Source: Massilia sp. Se16.2.3 (GTDB lineage Bacteria > Pseudomonadota > Gammaproteobacteria > Burkholderiales > Burkholderiaceae_D). Taken from it: 64,000 nt of DNA. Location of the stretch: positions 3,720,001 to 3,784,000 of the forward strand of contig NZ_CP050451.1 in assembly GCF_014171595.1 (NCBI RefSeq), written 5' to 3'. The stretch's first letter is position 1. The number at the start of each line of letters is the position of its first letter. A model generated the notes under the pieces. The model was not told the DNA's origin. It saw only the letters and a program-made list of their open reading frames with translations, and made no database searches. Positions 46,960-56,900 of this stretch are shown here, in pieces. Made by a program: the position numbers and the translations under genes.

Positions 46960-47853
46960 ATGGCCCGCGACAACATCAACGACATCCTCGTCTTCTTCGC
47001 CGTCGCCCGCGAGCGCAGCTTCACGCGCGCGGCGGGCAAACTCGGCATGACGCAGTCTGCGCTCAGCCACATCGTGCGCGGCCTGGAGAACCGGCTTGGC
47101 GTGCGCCTGCTGACGCGCACCACGCGCAGCGTCTCGCCCACCGAAGCGGGCGAGCGGCTGCTGCAGAACGTGGCGCCGCGCCTGGCGGAAATCGAGGCCG
47201 AGCTGGCCGCCATCAGCGACATGGGCGACAAGCCCACCGGCACGGTGCGCATTACCGCCATCGACCACGTCGTCGACACCATCCTGTGGCCGCGCATCGC
47301 GCCGCTGCTGCGCCAGTATCCCGACCTGCACGTCGAGATCAGTTCGGACTACCGCATGGTCGACATCGCCGCCGAGCGCTACGACATCGGCGTACGCCAC
47401 GGCGACCAGGTCGACAAGGACATGGTCGCCGTGCGCCTCACGGCAGACGTGCGCATGATGATCGTCGGCGCCCCGGCCTATTTCGACTGGCATGCCACGC
47501 CGGTCAACCTGGCCGAGCTCCTGAAACACAACTGCATCAACCTGCGCCTGGCCAGCAGCGGCGGCCTGTATGCCTGGGAGCTCGAGCACGAAGGCCAGCT
47601 TGTCGAGGCACGCGTGCGCGGCCAGGCAGTGTTCACCAGCGCCTATGCCATCCTCAACGCGGCCCTCGGTGGCTGCGGCCTGGCCTTCCTGCCCGAGAGC
47701 CTGGTCGAGCCGCACCTGGAGAGCGGCGCCCTGGTCGCCGTCATGCCCGACTGGTGGCCGCGCTTCCCCGGCCTGCATGCCTATTATCCGAGCCGGCGCA
47801 ATACCTCGCGCGCCGTCTCGGTCGTCATCGACGCGCTGCGCCTGAAGGCGTGA
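46960..47853 (+). CDS. LysR family transcriptional regulator
   Basis: A 297-residue LTTR. The winged HTH (residues 1-65) reads DILVFFAVARERSFTRAAGKLGMTQSALSHIVRGLENRLGVRLLTRTTRSVSPTEAGERLL. The effector domain (90-295) has GTVRITAIDHVVDTILWPRIAPLL, YDIGVRHGDQVDKDMVAVRL and GCGLAFLPESLVEPHLESGAL. This is the large YafC/DmlR-like subgroup often placed beside oxidoreductases and MFS exporters, as here. Two ATGAA-N5-TTCAT boxes upstream of the alcohol dehydrogenase fit T-N11-A sites and are candidate targets. The convergent MFS gene overlaps its 3' end. Confidence 0.88.
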   Translation: MARDNINDILVFFAVARERSFTRAAGKLGMTQSALSHIVRGLENRLGVRLLTRTTRSVSPTEAGERLLQNVAPRLAEIEAELAAISDMGDKPTGTVRITAIDHVVDTILWPRIAPLLRQYPDLHVEISSDYRMVDIAAERYDIGVRHGDQVDKDMVAVRLTADVRMMIVGAPAYFDWHATPVNLAELLKHNCINLRLASSGGLYAWELEHEGQLVEARVRGQAVFTSAYAILNAALGGCGLAFLPESLVEPHLESGALVAVMPDWWPRFPGLHAYYPSRRNTSRAVSVVIDALRLKA

Positions 47854-49063
47854 GCGCGGCCGCGGTCGGCTGCCGCAACCGTCGGCCCGTGCCGCCAGCC
47901 ATGCCAGCGCGCTTGACGCCAGCAGCAGGCCGGCACTCAGGCTGAAGGTGGCGCGGTAGCCGCTGGCGTCGAACAGCAGGCCGCCAAGCGTGGCGCCCAG
48001 CATGATGGCCAGCTGCACCACCGCCACCATCAGGCCACCGCCCGCCTCGGCTTCGTGCGGCAGGGTTTGCGCCAGCCAGGTCCACCAGCCGACCGGCGCC
48101 GAGGTGCCGACCAGGCCCCAGATGGCCAACAGCAGGCATGTGGCCGGCACCGATGCGCCACAGGCGATCAGGCCCAGCGCCAGCGCCGCCATCGCCAGCG
48201 GCATGATCACCAGCAGCCGGTACAGGCGGCCCTGCAGCAGGCGGCCGATCAGCGCCGTGCCGACGAAACCCGCCACGCCGACCGCCAGCAGCATCAGCGA
48301 CAGCGTCGTCACCCCAACGCCCGTCACCGTTTCGAGGAAGGGGCGCAGGTAGGTAAAGAGCGCGAACTGGCCCATGAAGAACAGGCTCACCGCCGCCATG
48401 CCATAGGCCACGGGAGTGCGGCGCAGCAGCCGCAGGATACCGCCCGCGCCCATGCCTGTCCGGGCCGGCATCGGCGGCAGGCTGGCCAACTTCCAGATCA
48501 ACGCGAGCGCCGCCACCGGCACCACGCAGAAGAATGCACCGCGCCAGCCGATGACGGAACCAAGAAAGGCCCCGAGCGGCGCGGCCACCACGGTGGCGAG
48601 CGCGTTGCCGCCATTGACGATGGCGAGTGCGCGCGGCACCTCGTGCAGCGGCACCAGGCGCATCGCGGTGGCGGCCGACATCGACCAGAAGCCGCCGATG
48701 GCGACCCCGATCAGCGCGCGCCCCAGCATGAAGAGCGCGTAAATTCGGCGCAAAGGCCGCGACCGCGCCGGAGACCATCATCAGGAGGGTCAGCGCGAGC
48801 AGCAGGGTCTTGCGATCGAGCCTGCCCGCGAGCGAGCCGATAAACAGGCTGGTCACGAGCGCAAAGGCGCCGGAAATGGCGATGCCCTGCCCTGCCTGGC
48901 CTTCGGTGACGCCCAGGTCGGCGGCAAGCGGCGTGAGCAGGCTGACCGGCATGAATTCGGAGGCGACCAGGGTAAAGGCGCCGAGCGCCATCGCGAAGAC
49001 GGCGCCCCAAGCGGCGGAGCGCTCGACGGCCTGGCCAGGGCTGGGAGGTGGAATGGTTTGCAT
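47825..49063 (-). CDS. MFS transporter (DHA1/arabinose-efflux type, frameshifted)
   Basis: About 412 residues with twelve predicted helices. It starts SAAWGAVFAMALGAFTLVASEFMPVSLLTPLAADLGVTEGQAG, the classic start of the AraJ/NepI DHA1 exporters. The A-loop motif reads GSLAGRLDRKTLL. After a break near 48750 (around FMLGRALIGVAIGGFWSMSAATAMRLVP) the frame shifts and continues to LLFDASGYRATFSLSAGLLLASSALAW. A second shift near 47890 would end the protein at 47825, overlapping LysR by 29 bases; that end is less sure. The start ATG 49063 lacks a good ribosome-binding site. Drug, sugar or purine nucleoside export is possible. Confidence 0.75.
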   Translation of the reverse strand: MQTIPPPSPGQAVERSAAWGAVFAMALGAFTLVASEFMPVSLLTPLAADLGVTEGQAGQGIAISGAFALVTSLFIGSLAGRLDRKTLLLALTLLMMVSGAVAAFAPNLRALHAGARADRGRHRRLLVDVGRHRDAPGAAARGAARTRHRQWRQRARHRGGRAARGLSWFRHRLARCILLRGAGGGARVDLEVGQPAADAGPDRHGRGRYPAAAAPHSRGLWHGGGEPVLHGPVRALYLPAPLPRNGDGRWGDDAVADAAGGRRGGFRRHGADRPPAAGPPVPAAGDHAAGDGGAGAGPDRLWRIGAGHMPAVGHLGPGRHLGAGRLVDLAGANPAARSRGGRWPDGGGGAAGHHAGRHAWRPAVRRQRLPRHLQPECRPAAGVKRAGMAGGTGRRLRQPTAAALTPSGAARR

Positions 49064-49088
49064 GATGCGAGAGAAAAAAGCTGCCCCA

Positions 49089-49113
49089 GCGATTGCGCCC
49101 AGGGCGCAATCGC
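49089..49113 (-). other. Perfect 11-base inverted repeat between adh and the MFS gene
   Basis: GCGATTGCGCC (49089-49099) and GGCGCAATCGC (49103-49113) are exact reverse complements with a 3-base loop. On the minus strand a run of six T starts about 12 bases beyond the stem. It may be a terminator for the dehydrogenase mRNA or an operator for the MFS gene. Confidence 0.5.
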
Positions 49114-49159
49114 ATGAAAACAAGGTCCAGGGAGGCGCCGGAGCGCCAAGGGATGCCGC

Positions 49160-50215
49160 TCAGACGGCGAGCGTGGCGTTGTCGATCACGAAGCGGTACT
49201 TGACGTCGCCTTCGAGCATGCGCTCGTAGGCAGCGTTGATTTCGTCAGCCCGGATCATCTCGATGTCGGCGACGATGCCGTGCTCGGCGCAGAAGTCGAG
49301 CATTTCCTGGGTCTCGGGAATCCCGCCGATCATCGAGCCGGCCAGCGCGCGCCGCTTCATGATCAGGTTGAACACCTGCGGCGACGGGTGCGGCGTGGCC
49401 GGCGCGCCGACCAGTACCATGGTGCCGTCGCGCTTGAGCAGCGACAGGAATGCGTCGAGGTCGTGCGGCGCGGCCACCGTGTTGACGATCAGGTCCAGGC
49501 TCTTCGCGTGCTCGGCCATGGCGGCACGGTCGCGCGAGACCACCACCTCGTGCGCGCCCAGCGCCGTGGCTTCGGTGCGCTTCGATTCCGAGGTCGTGAA
49601 TGCCACCACGTGCGCACCGAGGGCGCGCGCCAGCTTCAGGCCCATGTGACCGAGGCCGCCGATGCCGACCACGCCCACGCGCTTGCCGGGACCGGCCTTC
49701 CAGTGGCGCAGCGGCGACCAGGTCGTGATGCCGGCGCAGAGCAGCGGCAGCGGCGCGACGGCCGCAAGCTGGTCTTCGGCGTGCCGGATGCGCAGCACGA
49801 AATGCTCGTGCACGACCACCTGCTGCGAATAGCCGCCCAGGGTGTGGCCGGGTGCGTCGGCGGTGGGGCCATTGTAGGTACCGACCATGGTGTCGCAGTA
49901 GTTTTCGAGGCCGGCCTCGCAGTCGGCGCAGTGGCGGCAGCTGTCGACCATGCAGCCGACGCCGACCAGGTCGTCCACCCGGAAGCCGTGTATATGCTCG
50001 CCCACGGCGGAGACGCGCCCGACGATCTCGTGTCCGGGCACGCACGGGTACAGGGTGCCGGCCCACTCGCTGCGCACCGTGTGCAGGTCGGAGTGGCAGA
50101 CGCCGCAGAAGGCGATGTCGATCTGCACGTCGTGCGCGCCGGGGGCGCGGCGCGTGATGTCGAGGGGTTCGAGCGATTTGTCGGCGGCGTGGGCGCCGTA
50201 GGCTTTGACGGTCAT
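49160..50215 (-). CDS. Zinc-dependent alcohol dehydrogenase (YahK/CAD type)
   Basis: A 351-residue medium-chain dehydrogenase. The catalytic zinc ligands are C37 in CGVCHSDLHTVRSEW and H-E in PGHEIVG. The structural zinc lobe is CMVDSCRHCADCEAGLENYC. The nucleotide fold reads VGVVGIGGLGHMGLKLARALGAHVVAFTTSESKR, in which serine at the binding position favours NADPH, as in YahK and cinnamyl-alcohol dehydrogenases. It reduces aldehydes or oxidises alcohols of broad range. The ATG at 50215 follows AAAAGGATA. The upstream region carries two LTTR-like boxes. Confidence 0.9.
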   Translation of the reverse strand: MTVKAYGAHAADKSLEPLDITRRAPGAHDVQIDIAFCGVCHSDLHTVRSEWAGTLYPCVPGHEIVGRVSAVGEHIHGFRVDDLVGVGCMVDSCRHCADCEAGLENYCDTMVGTYNGPTADAPGHTLGGYSQQVVVHEHFVLRIRHAEDQLAAVAPLPLLCAGITTWSPLRHWKAGPGKRVGVVGIGGLGHMGLKLARALGAHVVAFTTSESKRTEATALGAHEVVVSRDRAAMAEHAKSLDLIVNTVAAPHDLDAFLSLLKRDGTMVLVGAPATPHPSPQVFNLIMKRRALAGSMIGGIPETQEMLDFCAEHGIVADIEMIRADEINAAYERMLEGDVKYRFVIDNATLAV

Positions 50216-50328
50216 GGCATATCCTTTTCAATGGTGCATGGGCGCCGGCCGGATCAGGGCCGGTGCGCGAGACCACGAATGGTAATGCCAAATGCATAGG
50301 CCGAGCGCACGGGGATTTGTTTGACCTT

Positions 50329-50343
50329 ATGAATGGAATTCAT
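50329..50343. promoter_or_regulatory. LysR-type box 1 (ATGAA-N5-TTCAT)
   Basis: ATGAA-TGGAA-TTCAT, a perfect 5-base dyad fitting the T-N11-A rule for LysR regulators. It is centred 121 bases upstream of the alcohol dehydrogenase start. Confidence 0.5.
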
Positions 50344-50392
50344 CAATTGCTGGGTCACCGTGGCAACGCGAAGGCCGGCTCGGCACCGATTG

Positions 50393-50407
50393 ATGAAACG
50401 GGTTCAT
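50393..50407. promoter_or_regulatory. LysR-type box 2 (ATGAA-N5-TTCAT)
   Basis: ATGAA-ACGGG-TTCAT has the same arms and spacing as box 1 and lies 64 bases farther from the dehydrogenase, about six helical turns, so both face the same side of the DNA. Such pairs are usual for LTTR recognition and activation sites. Confidence 0.5.
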
Positions 50408-50422
50408 GACCCGCCAACGGAA

Positions 50423-50907
50423 TCAGTGCGAGCAACCACTCGTGTAATACGTGACCATCTCGCCCAAGCGGGTATCGCTTGCGGGCGGTGAAAACGCCAG
50501 CAGCGCGGGATCCGGGATGGCCGCGCGCGGCGCGCCCGGCGCGCCGGCTGGTGGCGCTTCCGGATCGTCAGCGTCGTATGTTCGGCGCAGGCCTCACTGG
50601 TTTTCAACACGCGGCCGCAATCCCAACGGTGGAGATCGCGGCGGGCCCGCGCGCACGAAAAATGCAGGGCTTTGAGTTCGGCAAGCAGCGTCTGCAAGGG
50701 CGCATCGCGCGTCTTGAGGCCGTCCGCATAGGCTTTCCACTTTTCCTCGGAATGGAAGGGCTCGGCCTGGGTGCAGGCGGGAGGCGCCACCTTTTCCCAG
50801 GCACAGTCGGCCGATTCGCAATGGAAGACGCAGGCGGCCGACGCTGCCAGCGGCACGGAGGCGGCTAGCGCAAGGACCAGGCGGAGGGATGTGCGGCGTG
50901 TTTTCAT
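50423..50907 (-). CDS. Small secreted cysteine-rich protein (one frameshift)
   Basis: About 161 residues. The signal peptide MKTRRTSLRLVLALAASVPLAASA is followed by ACVFHCESADCAWEKVAPPACTQAEPF. Seven or so cysteines precede ELKALHFSCARARRDLHRWDCGRVLKTSEACAEH. It is likely periplasmic and disulfide bonded, and no family is assured; the cysteine pattern faintly recalls small lysozyme-inhibitor-like proteins. Near 50565 the frame breaks; a one-base correction yields PEAPPAGAPGAP, then LLAFSPPASDTRLGEMVTYYTSGCSH ending at 50423. Uncorrected, the frame instead ends at 50404. Confidence 0.55.
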
Positions 50908-50948
50908 CGAAGGCGACGCGCGTGACAGGACAGGCTGGCAAGCATACC

Positions 50949-51194
50949 TCAAGGGCCCACCAGCAGCTCCGGCCCGATCTCGCGCACCGACTTCACGCCG
51001 GTCAGCACCATGGCCGTCCTCAACTCATTTTCCAGGATCGCCAGCAGCTGTTCGACGCCGGACCTGGCCGCCGGTCGCCGGCGCATACACAAACGCGCGC
51101 CCGGCGCGGCGCCGCCATCGACGTAGTGGAACAGGAAAGGTGGCAGCCTGCGGCGGGCGGCTGCGCGGAAGTCGAGTGCGGAGGCAATGATCAT
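50949..51194 (-). pseudogene. lldD: L-lactate dehydrogenase LldD relic with internal deletion
   Basis: The first 28 residues ([28 protein letters not shown]) match the start of LldD (a FMN L-lactate dehydrogenase of about 380 residues). The last 36 ([34 protein letters not shown]) match its end. Between them another frame reads [13 protein letters not shown], the normal sequence just before the C-terminal helix. So about 290 internal residues, including the FMN site and catalytic histidine, are missing. The junction lies in GC-rich DNA near 51097-51113. A one-base slip follows it. It is either a real deletion or an assembly collapse; it cannot encode an enzyme as given. Confidence 0.75.
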
Positions 51195-51571
51195 GGGGTC
51201 GTCAGGATCGGACGTGGTCGCCTATTGCAAGCGGCGCCGTCGCGCCGGCCAGGTGGTGGCAAATTACCAACAAGCGTGAAAAATAGTTTGCGTAGCGTGC
51301 CGCTGCCGAAAAGGCTCTGCGCGGCCGACTTTCGCTTCGCCCGGCCTGGCCTGGCCCCGCGACGCTGGACAATCTCGCGCATTCTCACGCCACCATGCCG
51401 AAAAACCCGCGTGCCCGAGCGAATTTGGGCGGCATCCGTGAAATTGTCACGAAACGAGCGCCCTTTCCGCCTGCGCGGCAGGCGACGACAGCCCCGCTGC
51501 CCCATGCGCCCGACATTGCGTTTTCGCCAATTCTCCATTACAACTAGGAAACTTGCGTAGAGCGGCTGCCC
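51195..51571. other. Intergenic region upstream of the yfa operon
   Basis: The 377 bases between the divergent lldD relic and yfaA hold no gene I trust. The start of the region includes a moderately AT-rich run near 51259-51295. A candidate promoter lies near its right end, listed separately. A long minus-strand reading frame across it overlaps the real yfaA gene and is noise. Confidence 0.5.
51516..51544 (+). promoter_or_regulatory. Candidate promoter of the yfa operon
   Basis: TTGCGT (51516-51521) and TACAAC (51539-51544) are separated by exactly 17 bases. The -10 ends 27 bases before the yfaA start. It is the best hexamer pair in the spacer, at 4 of 6 matches each. Confidence 0.4.
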
Positions 51572-53243
51572 ATGAATAAGAGAAAAGTCGGTAAGGTCCT
51601 GATTGCCTGTGTGCTGAGCGTCGGCGCGTTCGTCACCTATCGCAGTTTCAGCTGGGATTATCTCGGGCGGGTCAACAGCCTCGAGCTCGATTTGTCGAAG
51701 CCCGACGCGCTGATCCTGACGCCCAGCCTGTCGACGCTGCCGCGCGACCTGCTCACCATCCCGCTCGCGCGCGACGTGCTGCGCGAGGACTTCGTCTTCT
51801 ACTACGAACAAGGCGAAGACCGGCTCGGCCTGAAGGGCAGCCTGCGCCGCATCGCCTACGAACACGAGCTCAATTGGGGCGACGAACTGATTCGCATGGT
51901 GCTCGACCAGCCGGCGGAAGTGGCCCTCTGGCGCGACGCGGACGGCACCCTCAAGCATTACGCCATCGCTGTCACGCGCGGCAACCTGGCGCGCCTGCTG
52001 GAAGAAGCCGGCAAGGTGGCGCTGAAGGACACGCAGCTGCGCCGCGCCGGCGAACTGGCGGTCGGCGCCGACAAGGTGCCGGTGTACGCCCTCGACTACG
52101 GCAATCAACGCACCCTGCTGTTCGCGGCCAGGGGCGAGCGCATGGTGATCCTCTCGCATCCGGGCATGCTCTACGGCGTGCGCGCGGGGCCGCACTCGCC
52201 GCTCCCGGGGCCGCAGTCCAGCCGGATGGCGCGGCGGACGCCGGCCGGCAGCCGCCCGAGACCGCGCAACAGGACGCCGTCCCCGACCCGGGCGCGGCGG
52301 CCATCGTCGCCGGCCTGCTCGGTGCCGACCCCAGGGCGCACGGCGTGTTCCACGGCCAGTTCCAGGTCGCCGGCGGCATCCCCGCGGGCCACAGCGTGCT
52401 GGTCAAAAGCGATTTCCTCTCCTTCGGCTACCAGCCCTTCTTTGGCGCCCTGCAGGCGCTGCGCTTCGATTTCAGCCGCGGAGCCTGGCGTTCGCAGGTA
52501 CTGATCGACGGCGCCCGCCTGCCCAAGGGCGGCTACGACAGCAGCGCCCTGTGGGCTGCCCTGCCCCACGATGCGAGTGCCTGCTTCAGCGTGCCGGCCG
52601 ACTGGAAGTCGATGACGCCGGTGCTGGAGCACTTCGGCGAGGCCGAGGCGCTGCGCGGCTTGCCGGCGCAATTCGCGGGACCGGTGGCGGCCTGCTGGTA
52701 CCCGTCCTCGCGCCTGTACACGCCGGTGTTCATTGCCCAGCGTACGCAGGCCGCTGCCGCTACCGGCCATGATTCCCCGGGCAAGCTGTTCGCGGCCGCC
52801 GTCGGCACCGATCCCGCTGGCGGTGCAGATGCCCGGCCAGCCACCCCGGGCGCTGGCAGCGCGAGGTGAACACCCGCGAAGGCAAGCTCGCGCCGACCCT
52901 GGCCGCCAGCGGCCGCACGGTCGTGTTCTCGGCCGACCCGGCCCTGGTCGAGCGCGTGCTGGCCGTGACGCGCAAGCAGGCGCCGGCCGTCTCCGACACG
53001 CTCCCCGCGCCTGGCCGCACGGTGGGCATCATCAGTCCCGCGCCGCTGGCCCAGCTGGCCATGAAGGAAGCCTTCGAGGCCCTGCCCGCGGCCAACGAGT
53101 CGGTACTGCGCGGTGCCGCCGACGCCCACCTGCTGCCGCGCCTGGCCGCACTCGGCAAGTATCCCGCCTACCGCATGGTGGTCAAGGACATCCCGGCCAG
53201 GGGCCTCGCCTGGACGCCGCTCGAGTGGCAACCGGTCCGATGA
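51572..53243 (+). CDS. yfaA: DUF2138 protein YfaA (two frameshifts)
   Basis: About 557 residues, the first gene of a yfaATSQP (mag-like) operon. One N-terminal anchor ([23 protein letters not shown]) leads to a periplasmic domain: [64 protein letters not shown], the DUF2138 core. Breaks near 52200 and 52855 change frame, and the pieces read in order through [27 protein letters not shown] to [15 protein letters not shown]. It is a membrane-bound, periplasm-facing protein; its homologue in Pseudomonas (MagA-like) is reported in a macroglobulin complex. It overlaps yfaT by ATGA. Confidence 0.78.
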
Positions 53244-53907
53244 CCCGGCGGCGGGCCATATTCCGGGTGGCGGCGCTCGCCGGCATGGCGCTGGGCGCTG
53301 GCCCGGTCATGGCCTTGAGCGCGCGCCGCTGCGCGCGGAGACCCGGCTCACGCCCGCGCAAAGCCGCGCCTTCCGCGGCTGGATGGTGCGCATCGTGCGC
53401 GACCAGGTGCAGCGAGGCCCCTCGCCACGCTGGCAGCACCGCGACTGCGCGGGCCTGGTGCGCTTTGCCGTCACCGAGGCCCTTAGCCCGCACGATGCAC
53501 GCTGGATGCGCGCCAATGGCATGCGCCCCGACGCAGGCCTGCCGCCCGAACTCGACCTGGACGCTGGGCAGGCGCTGCTGCGCAACCGCTGGGTGCAGAC
53601 CGGCGGCACCGTCGGCCATTTCGTCACGGCGCTGGCCCTGGTACAGCACAACAGCCGCCCCGTCGGACGCGACATCAACGACGCCCAGCCGGGCGACCTG
53701 CTTTTCTACGACCACGGCGACGCCCAGCACCTGATGGTGTGGATGGGCGCGAGCGTGGCCTATCACACCGGCACCACGACACCCGTCGACAACGGGCTGC
53801 GCGGGGTCGGGATCCGACAACTCATGAACTGGAAGGACACGCGGTGGCAGCCAGCGGTCGACAATCCGAATTTCGCCGGCGTGTACCGGCTCTCGTTTCT
53901 TTCGTGA
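53240..53907 (+). CDS. yfaT: DUF1175 protein YfaT, NlpC/P60-like (one frameshift)
   Basis: About 222 residues. [25 protein letters not shown] is a signal peptide with an RRR start. A break near 53310 leads into [25 protein letters not shown]. Then [14 protein letters not shown] resembles the NlpC/P60 nucleophile motif (D-C-S/A-G-L-V), and [25 protein letters not shown] fits the PGDLLFF...HVxIYxG part with the catalytic His. It therefore may be a periplasmic peptidoglycan peptidase or amidase; I have seen no experiment on this family. It is coupled to yfaA (ATGA) and yfaS (GTGA). Confidence 0.75.
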
Positions 53908-56900
53908 AGCTGGCCCTGAGCGGCGTGCTGGCCCTGGCGCTGCTCGGCAGCGCCGTCAGCGCGGGCGAGCCCGGTAGCGAACCCGGTAGCGGGACCGGTC
54001 TTGCGCCAAGCAACTACACACTCTTCAAGGGCGAGCCCTTCTTCCTGCTCTCGGACGCCACCTATGGCAGCAAGGAAGTGGCGAAGGTGCGCCTGGAAGT
54101 GCCGGGCCGCGACAGCGCACGCGCCAGGCTGGAAGCCTATTCCGGCGTCGACGTCGTCGTCTACCGCGTGCCGCAGCCGATCGAGTTCCTGAAAAAACAG
54201 CGCAACCTGCACCGCATCGAGGTGGCCGGCAATTACCGCGGCGAGGGCCTGGCCAATACCCTGCGCTACCTGTGGGACAGCTGGTGGAAGCAGTCGCGCA
54301 TGGTCTGGCGCAAGCTGTTCACGGCCGAGGCGCGCCGCGCCGTCACCAGCACGCAGCCGAAATTATCCACGGGCGAGGCAATCTTCCGCCCGACCGTATT
54401 TGCCCACCACCCGCAATACAAGCCGCTCGCCGGCTTCGAGATGGTCGACAGCTTTCGCTACCCGCTCTGGCAGGCCAGGCCGATCGAACCGCCCAAGGGC
54501 GTAAAGCTCGACGGCTCCAGCAGTGACTTCATTCCCTCGGGCGGCGCCGGCAACTTGATGATCCCCGTCGGCATGCGCAAACCCGGCCTGTACCTGGTCG
54601 AGGCAATGATCGGCGAACACCGTGCCACGACGCTCGTGTTCGTGTCCGACACCATGGCCGTCACCAAGGTATCGTCGAACCAGATGCTGGTGTGGGCCGC
54701 GCGGCGCGACAACGGCGCCGCCGTACCGGGTACCCATGTCGCCTGGAGCGACGGCACCGGCGTCCTGCAGTCGGGCACCACCGGCAAGGATGGCGTGGTC
54801 GCGCTGGAGCGCGGCAGCCCGGAACACACCTATGTGCTGGGCGAGGATGCCAGCGGCGGCGTGTTCGTCTCCGAGAACTTCTATTACGACAGCGAGATCT
54901 ACAACACCAAGCTGTATGCCGTGACCGACCGCCCGCTGTACCGCCCGGGCGACGAAGTCAACGTCAAGTTCCTGGGACGCGAGTTCAAGTCGGCGTGCGT
55001 ATCGAGCGCCGCGCAGGCCGGGCCGGTCGCCCTCACCGTGTTCGATCCGAACGGCACGCCCCTCCTCACGCAAACCCTGCAATTCTCGTCCGCCACCGGC
55101 ACCGAGACGCGCTTCCGCCTGCCCGATAGCGCAAGCGCCGGCGGCTACGAACTGCGTTTCCGCTACGGCGACGATACCTATGGCGCCGCCTTCCGCGTCG
55201 CCGAATACGTGAAACCCCACTTCGAGATCGACGTGCGCCCGGCGAAGGCCGAGTTCAAGACGGGCGAAACCGTCTCAGGCAGCATCGCCCTGCGCTACCC
55301 CGACGGCAAGCCGGTGAAGAACGCCACCCTGAGCGTCAGCCTGCGCAGCCAGAAGAACACGATGGTCGAGGGCGAGCTGCGCTATAGCGGCATGTTCCCG
55401 GTCGAACTCAAGACCCAGGAGATGACCAGCGACGCCCGCGGCAACGTCAGCTTCACGCTGCCGGCGGCCAGCGACCCGTCGCGCTATATCCTGACCGTGC
55501 TGGCCACGGACGGCGCGGCCTACCGCGTGAAGACCACGCGCGAACTGCTGATCGAGCGCTCGGCAAGCAGCTACCAGCTCAAGGCACAACGCCAATTTTC
55601 CGACCCCGGCCAGCGCGTGCGCTTCGACCTGGTGCCCGATGTCCAGGCCCAGGGCAAGCCCGTGCGCCCGGTGCGCTGGGAGATGGTGCAGTTGGAGACC
55701 CAGGCGAAAACGGCCGGCGAGTTCAATCCGGCCGCAACAGGCTGGGACGTGGACTTCGCCCGCGCCGGCTCCTATCAACTCAGCCTGCGCGACGCGCAGG
55801 GCAACCTGCTGGCGGCCACCAGCCACTGGGTCAGCGGCGACGGCGTGCAAGCCACGCCGGGCAGCATCGAGATCGTGCTCGACAAGGCGGCCTACGCGCC
55901 GGGCGAGACGGCCGAAGCCCTGGTCACCTTCTCCGACAACGCCGACCAGGCCCTGTTCACGCTCGAGCGCGACAAGGTCGAGCAGCATGACCTGGCCGCC
56001 GGCGGCGCCGACTGGTTCCAGTCCCAACGCGTCGCCCCGCGCCAGTGGCGGGTACGCATTCCGGTGCGCGCCGACTATGGTCCCAACATGACGTTCTCGG
56101 TGGCCACCACGCGCGGCGGCGAATTCATGTTCGAAAACGCGGGACTGCAGGTGATCGAACCGCGCATCGCACTGCAGTTCAAGACCGACAAGGAGGTCTA
56201 CCAGCCCGGCGAGACGGTCACCCTCGACGTCCTTTCCCAGGTCGACGGCAAGCCGGTATCGACCCTGGTGGCGCTCGGCGTGGTCGACGAGATGATCTAT
56301 GTGCTGCAGCCGGAGATCGCGCCGGACATCGGCGACTTCTTCTATCATCCGCGCCGCAACAACGTGCGTACCACCGCCAGCCTCTCCTTCATCAGCTATG
56401 ACATGGCCCAGGGCCGCGGCGGCGACGCGCCTGCGCGCCACAACTACAACGAGCGCGGCGTGAAGGTGCTGGAGCGGCCACGCCGCGACAATGTCGACAC
56501 GGCCTTCTGGGCGCCCACGCTGCAGACCGATGCCAACGGCCACGCGCGCATCACTTTCACCATGCCCGACGCGCTGACGCGCTGGCGCATCACCGGGCGG
56601 GCGATGGATGCGCAGGGGCGCGTGGGCCAGCGTACCGGCTACCTGCGCTCGGACAAGGCGGTCTACACCAAGTGGACCTCGCCCGACTGGCTGCGCGCCG
56701 GCGACGCGCCGCGCGCGGCCGTCGCCGTGTTCAACCGAGGGACAGCAAGAGCGAGCGCTGGAAGTGAGCCTGGACACCGGCAGCGCGACCGGACGCATGA
56801 CGACAAGCCTGGCAGCGAAGCCCGGCATCAACTACGTCGAATTTCCGCTGACCGGCGGCGCACGCGCCCTGCGCACGGAAGTGCGCGCCAACGGTAAACT

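Noticed and set aside
46912..48753. A 613-residue minus-strand frame joining the MFS gene with a long hydrophilic tail
   Set aside because: The part below about 47880 is antisense to the LysR gene and has shadow composition. The MFS protein should end near 47825.
51191..52195. A 334-residue minus-strand frame over the yfa promoter region
   Set aside because: It runs antisense to yfaA, whose DUF2138 content is clear. Its His/Ala/Arg/Gln bias marks a shadow frame.
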